NCBI RefSeq assembly: GCF_009856625.1
Contig: NZ_CP047241.1
Location: 4,092,001-4,156,000 of the forward strand
Source: Aquitalea denitrificans
Lineage (GTDB): Bacteria > Pseudomonadota > Gammaproteobacteria > Burkholderiales > Chromobacteriaceae
DNA length: 64,000 bases
Direction: 5' to 3'
Below are positions 60,666 through 64,000 of the stretch, piece by piece (positions within the stretch are counted from its first letter, which is position 1; each line of letters begins with the position of its first letter). The position numbers and the translations under genes are program-made. The notes beneath the pieces are model-generated. The model had not been told where the DNA came from. It searched no databases and saw only the letters and a program-made list of their open reading frames with translations.

Positions 60666-61571
60666 ATGGACTTCGCCAACACCCCCAGTTTTTTCCGTTC
60701 CGGGCCCAAGCCCGGCACACGCCTGTTCCTGTGCGTGCTGGCCTCTATCGCGCTTTTGGTAGGCGATAGCCGCTACGGACTGATGGAACAGGCCCGCGAT
60801 GGCATGTCGCTGGTGCTCTATCCCCTGCAGCGTGTGGTCAACATGCCACTGGGCATGGTGCGCCATTTCGGTGACTACTTCACCGTGCAGGCCGACCTCA
60901 AAAGCGAAAACGACCAGTTGCGCACCCGCCAGCTGGAAATGTCCGCCCGGCTGGCCAGGCTGGAAACCGTAGAGCGCGAACTGACCGAACTACGCGGCCT
61001 GAACGCCATCAAGGCCGGCCGCAGCGATGCGGCCCAGCTGGCAGAAATCCTGTACACCGGTCGCGACCCCTTCTCCTACAAGATCATCATCGACAAGGGT
61101 GCCGATGCCAATCTGCAGCCGGGCCAGCCGGTGGTGGATGCACGCGGCCTGCTGGGGCAGATTACCCGGGTACAGCCGCTGACTGCCGAAGTTTCGCTGA
61201 TCATCGACAAGAACCAGATGGTACCGGTAATGATTGCCCGTACCGGCGAGCGTGCCATTCTGTACGGCTATGGCGGCGGAGTGGAAATCCGCTATCTGCC
61301 GCTGCATGCCGATGTGCGTGAAGGTGACAGCATTGTCACCTCCGGGATTGACGGCCTGTATCAGGAAGGTACGCCGGTAGCGCGGGTAAGCAAGGTGGAA
61401 CGCAATGCCGGCGCGGCATTCAGCCGTATCACCACCGAGCCGCTGGCCGGGGTGCAACAAACCCGCTATGTACTGGTATTGCAGCAAAAAGGCCAGACAC
61501 CGCCGCGTCCGGCCGAGCCGGTTGTGCCCGTGAAAAAGACCAAGGGCAAGAAGCCCGCCGATTCGGAGTAA
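60666..61571 (+). CDS. mreC: Rod shape-determining protein MreC
   Basis: A 301-residue bitopic protein of the elongasome. One membrane helix (LFLCVLASIALLVGDS, about residues 20-36) is followed by a periplasmic coiled coil (DLKSENDQLRTRQLEMSARLARLETVERELTELRGL, about 75-112) and two beta domains (IIIDKGADANLQPGQPVVDARGLLGQIT; GDSIVTSGIDGLYQEGTPVARVSKV). A short Pro/Lys-rich tail ends it. The ATG at 60666 lacks a close ribosome site; an upstream TTG at 60630 directly abutting GGAG is less likely. It activates PBP2 and RodA by analogy. Confidence 0.94.
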   Translation: MDFANTPSFFRSGPKPGTRLFLCVLASIALLVGDSRYGLMEQARDGMSLVLYPLQRVVNMPLGMVRHFGDYFTVQADLKSENDQLRTRQLEMSARLARLETVERELTELRGLNAIKAGRSDAAQLAEILYTGRDPFSYKIIIDKGADANLQPGQPVVDARGLLGQITRVQPLTAEVSLIIDKNQMVPVMIARTGERAILYGYGGGVEIRYLPLHADVREGDSIVTSGIDGLYQEGTPVARVSKVERNAGAAFSRITTEPLAGVQQTRYVLVLQQKGQTPPRPAEPVVPVKKTKGKKPADSE

Positions 61572-61573
61572 GC

Positions 61574-62077
61574 ATGTCGTTCGACCGCCCCAAGGAATTG
61601 CTCAAGCCGGTCAAGCGCCGCTTCATTTTCATGACCCTGCTGCTGGCGGTGCTGGTGGAAATGATTCCGCTTCCGCATGGCTCCACCCGCTGGCTGCCAG
61701 ACTTCATCAGCCTGGTACTGCTGTACTGGGTGATCAACCAGCCGCGCCGGGTGAATGTGGGTATTGCCTTCCTGATGGGACTGGTGGCCGATATCGCCAC
61801 CGCCGGCATGCTGGGGCAGCACGCGCTGGCCTACTCGGCCACATCTTATCTGGCGCTGAGCCGCCAGCGTCAGCTGATCATGTTCAATCTGGGTCAGCAG
61901 GCACTGAGCGTGCTGGGGTTGATGCTGTGCAACCAGAGCATCATGGTAGTGGCGCGCATGCTCACCGGCTCGGCCTTTGTCGGCTGGAGCTATTTCCTGC
62001 CGCCCCTGATCGGTGCCTTGCTGTGGCCGCTGCTGACCAAGCTGCTGCTACTGCCTTACCGTCATCACTCGGTGTAA
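61574..62077 (+). CDS. mreD: Rod shape-determining protein MreD
   Basis: A 167-residue inner-membrane protein with five hydrophobic segments, the length and topology of MreD (E. coli, 162). MTLLLAVLVEMIPLPHGSTRWLPDFISLVLLYWVINQPRRVNVG is a typical start. It begins two bases after the mreC stop and ends three bases before mrdA, so the genes are translationally close. It links MreC with the peptidoglycan synthases. Confidence 0.92.
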   Translation: MSFDRPKELLKPVKRRFIFMTLLLAVLVEMIPLPHGSTRWLPDFISLVLLYWVINQPRRVNVGIAFLMGLVADIATAGMLGQHALAYSATSYLALSRQRQLIMFNLGQQALSVLGLMLCNQSIMVVARMLTGSAFVGWSYFLPPLIGALLWPLLTKLLLLPYRHHSV

Positions 62078-62080
62078 GTC

Positions 62081-64000
62081 GTGCGTCCTACCCGTTTCAA
62101 GAATCCGCAGGCTGAAGACGGCCAATTCCAGCTCCGGCTGATCGTGGCTTATGTGTTCATGCTGCTGATGTTCTGCGTGCTGATTGCCCGCTTTATCTGG
62201 CTGCAGGTGTACCAGTACGAACACTTTTCCACGCTGGCGCAAAACAACCGCATTTCTCTGTTGCCCATCCTGCCCAATCGCGGGCTGATCATGGACCGTA
62301 ACGGCGTGATTCTGGCGCAGAACTATTCTGCCTATACGCTGGAACTGGTGCCCAGCAAGATGCCGGACATGAACGCCACCGTTGCCGAGCTGAAAAAGCT
62401 GGTCAACATCACCCCGCGTGACGAAAAACTGTTCAAGAAGCTGCAGGGCGAATCCAAGGATTTCGAATCCATCCCGCTCAAGGTCAAGCTGACCGAGGAG
62501 GAGGCTGCCCGGGTGGCTGCCAATGCCTGGCGCTTCCCCGGCGTACAGGTAAAGGCCCGGCTGTTCCGCGACTACCCCTACAAGGAACTCACCAGCCACG
62601 TACTGGGCTATATAGGCCGCATCAACCAGAAAGACCAGGAGCAGCTGGACGACGAGGACAAGACCACCAATTACAAGGGGACCAACTACATCGGCAAGAC
62701 CGGCCTGGAAGCGGTGTACGAGGACGATCTGCACGGTCAGGTGGGCTTCGAGGAAGTGGAAACCGACTCCGGTGGTCGCGCCATCCGCAGCCTGCGCCGC
62801 ACGCCGCCGGTCAATGGTAACAATCTGAAACTGGCGCTGGATATCCGCCTGCAGGAAGTCGCCGACAAGCTGTTCGGCAATCGCCGTGGCGCGCTGGTGG
62901 CCATCGACCCGCAAACCGGCGGCGTGCTGGCCTTCCTGTCCAAGCCGGGTTTCGACCCCAATCTGTTTATCGACGGCATCGACAGCCAAAGCTGGGCCGC
63001 GCTCAACAGCGACTGGCAAAAGCCGATGATCAACCGCGCACTGCGCGGCACCTACCCGCCCGGCTCCACCTTCAAGCCCTTTGTCTCGATGGCGGCGCTG
63101 GAAACCCACTCCATCGGCATGCATGACGTGCGCCCGGCACCGGCCTTCTTCACCCTGCCCGGCTCCAGCCATCAGTTCCGCGACAGCAACAAGAACGGCA
63201 ACGGCTCGGCCAATCTGGCCAAGGCCATCCAGGTATCCAGTGACACCTTCTTCTACAAGCTGGCCTGGGACATGGGCATAGACAAGATTGCCCCCACCGT
63301 CGGCCAGTTTGGCCTGGGCCGTCCCACCGGCATCGATCTGGACGGTGAAGCCAGTGGCGTGCTGCCCACCAAGGAGTGGAAGGCCAAGCGTTTTGCCCGT
63401 TATAAAGAAGAATTCCGCCGCTGGTATCCGGCGGACGTAGTGAGCATTGGCATCGGTCAGGGCTTCAACTCCTACACCCCGCTGCAGATGGCCAATGGCG
63501 TGGCCATCCTGGCCAATGAGGGCGTGGCGTACAAGCCGCACCTGGTGCAGGAGGTGGTGGATGCAAAAACCGGCAAGAGCCGCCTGGTCGAAGCCAAGCC
63601 TGATCGCACACTGCCATTCAAGAAGGAAAACTTCGAGTATGTGAAGGCGGCCATGCAGTCGGTACTGAAACCGGGTGGCACCGCCTGGCGGCTGGGCGTG
63701 GGCCTGCCCTACACCATGGCCGGCAAAACTGGTACCGCACAAGTGGTGGCCATCAAGCAGGGGGCCAAGTACAACGCCTCAGCCCTGGCCGAGCAGTACC
63801 GCGACCACTCCTGGTTCGTGGCCTTTGCCCCGGTGGACAAACCGCGCATTGCCGTGGCTGTCATCGTGGAAAACGCCGGTTTCGGTGCTGCTGCGGCTGC
63901 GCCGATCGCGCGTGGCCTGTTCGACTATTACATCACCGGCAAGGTCCCCGGCTCCATCAGCGGAGACATGAAGACCGTGCCAATGGATACTGCCGATGAC
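62081..64000 (+). CDS. mrdA: Peptidoglycan transpeptidase PBP2 (3' end outside window)
   Basis: Class B penicillin-binding protein of the elongasome; 640 residues are visible and the frame is still open at the last base. It has a short cytoplasmic start (RPTRFKNPQAEDG), a membrane helix (LIVAYVFMLLMFCVLIARFIWLQ, about residues 18-40) and the pedestal domain with RGLIMDRNGVILAQNYSAYTLEL. The active serine is Ser329 in PPGSTFKP (SxxK), the SxN motif is VSSDTFF, and the KTG motif has Lys549 (AGKTGTAQ). The start is a GTG three bases after the mreD stop. RodA, its usual partner, would be expected just beyond the window. Confidence 0.96.
   Translation, partial: MRPTRFKNPQAEDGQFQLRLIVAYVFMLLMFCVLIARFIWLQVYQYEHFSTLAQNNRISLLPILPNRGLIMDRNGVILAQNYSAYTLELVPSKMPDMNATVAELKKLVNITPRDEKLFKKLQGESKDFESIPLKVKLTEEEAARVAANAWRFPGVQVKARLFRDYPYKELTSHVLGYIGRINQKDQEQLDDEDKTTNYKGTNYIGKTGLEAVYEDDLHGQVGFEEVETDSGGRAIRSLRRTPPVNGNNLKLALDIRLQEVADKLFGNRRGALVAIDPQTGGVLAFLSKPGFDPNLFIDGIDSQSWAALNSDWQKPMINRALRGTYPPGSTFKPFVSMAALETHSIGMHDVRPAPAFFTLPGSSHQFRDSNKNGNGSANLAKAIQVSSDTFFYKLAWDMGIDKIAPTVGQFGLGRPTGIDLDGEASGVLPTKEWKAKRFARYKEEFRRWYPADVVSIGIGQGFNSYTPLQMANGVAILANEGVAYKPHLVQEVVDAKTGKSRLVEAKPDRTLPFKKENFEYVKAAMQSVLKPGGTAWRLGVGLPYTMAGKTGTAQVVAIKQGAKYNASALAEQYRDHSWFVAFAPVDKPRIAVAVIVENAGFGAAAAAPIARGLFDYYITGKVPGSISGDMKTVPMDTADD

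Noticed and set aside
62048..63742. Long minus-strand open frame in the last 2 kb
   Set aside because: Antisense to mrdA, whose SxxK, SxN and KTG motifs are all in the plus-strand frame.
1..64000. CRISPR arrays, insertion sequences, prophage or tRNA genes
   Set aside because: No spaced direct-repeat array, transposase, integrase, phage structural gene or tRNA-like sequence was seen on either strand.

Overview
The window is a GC-rich, densely packed chromosomal segment with no rRNA, tRNA, CRISPR array or recognisable mobile element. Gene content and order point to a betaproteobacterium, most likely of the Neisseriales (Chromobacterium/Aquitalea/Vogesella-like). The supporting signs are a complete dcw cluster ending in ftsZ-lpxC, a gatCAB operon divergent from mreBCD-mrdA, a CNP1-like exported protein, and several methyl-accepting chemotaxis proteins. 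This placement is inferred from gene content and was not checked against any database.

Positions 1-12.8 kb hold the end of a chemotaxis receptor, a propionate-CoA ligase (prpE) on the minus strand, and a three-gene partner-switching module resembling SiaA-SiaB-SiaC but without the usual diguanylate cyclase. These are followed by proA, a small membrane protein, a small exported protein, a 360-bp non-coding stretch carrying a same-orientation cluster of DnaA-box-like 9-mers, a DUF2252 protein, a Cache-type chemotaxis receptor and a glutamine-synthetase-like ligase. From 13 to 26 kb come accessory metabolic and stress genes: gamma-glutamyltranspeptidase, a universal stress protein with an FNR/ANR-like upstream site, a TlyA-type methyltransferase, YceH, a cupin, a GNAT acetyltransferase, a GST, a prolyl oligopeptidase, an AT-rich patch with a short pilin-like exported protein, an alpha/beta hydrolase, threonine aldolase, TcdA and an M48 protease.

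Positions 26.3-32 kb hold a complete oligopeptide ABC transporter operon, oppA-B-C-D-F, on the minus strand, with a strong stem-loop between oppA and oppB. Positions 32.5-37.5 kb hold pyrC, a TusA-like protein, an NRDE protein, a CNP1-like protein, an EamA exporter, an LprI-like protein and moaC.

Positions 37.5-55.6 kb are one long minus-strand cell division and murein cluster. In transcription order it runs mraZ, rsmH, ftsL, ftsI, murE, murF, mraY, murD, ftsW, murG, murC, ddl, ftsQ, ftsA, ftsZ, then lpxC and a 60-residue membrane protein. Most genes overlap or nearly touch. The mraZ promoter and a ten-base-periodic array of four MraZ boxes can be read directly upstream. The ftsW-murG junction is unusual: a diverged second copy of the ftsW 3' end lies immediately before murG.

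Positions 55.8-59.3 kb hold gatC-gatA-gatB (minus strand). Positions 59.6-64 kb hold mreB-mreC-mreD-mrdA (plus strand), with mrdA running off the end of the window. The 37-64 kb half therefore covers the septal and elongation machineries almost completely.
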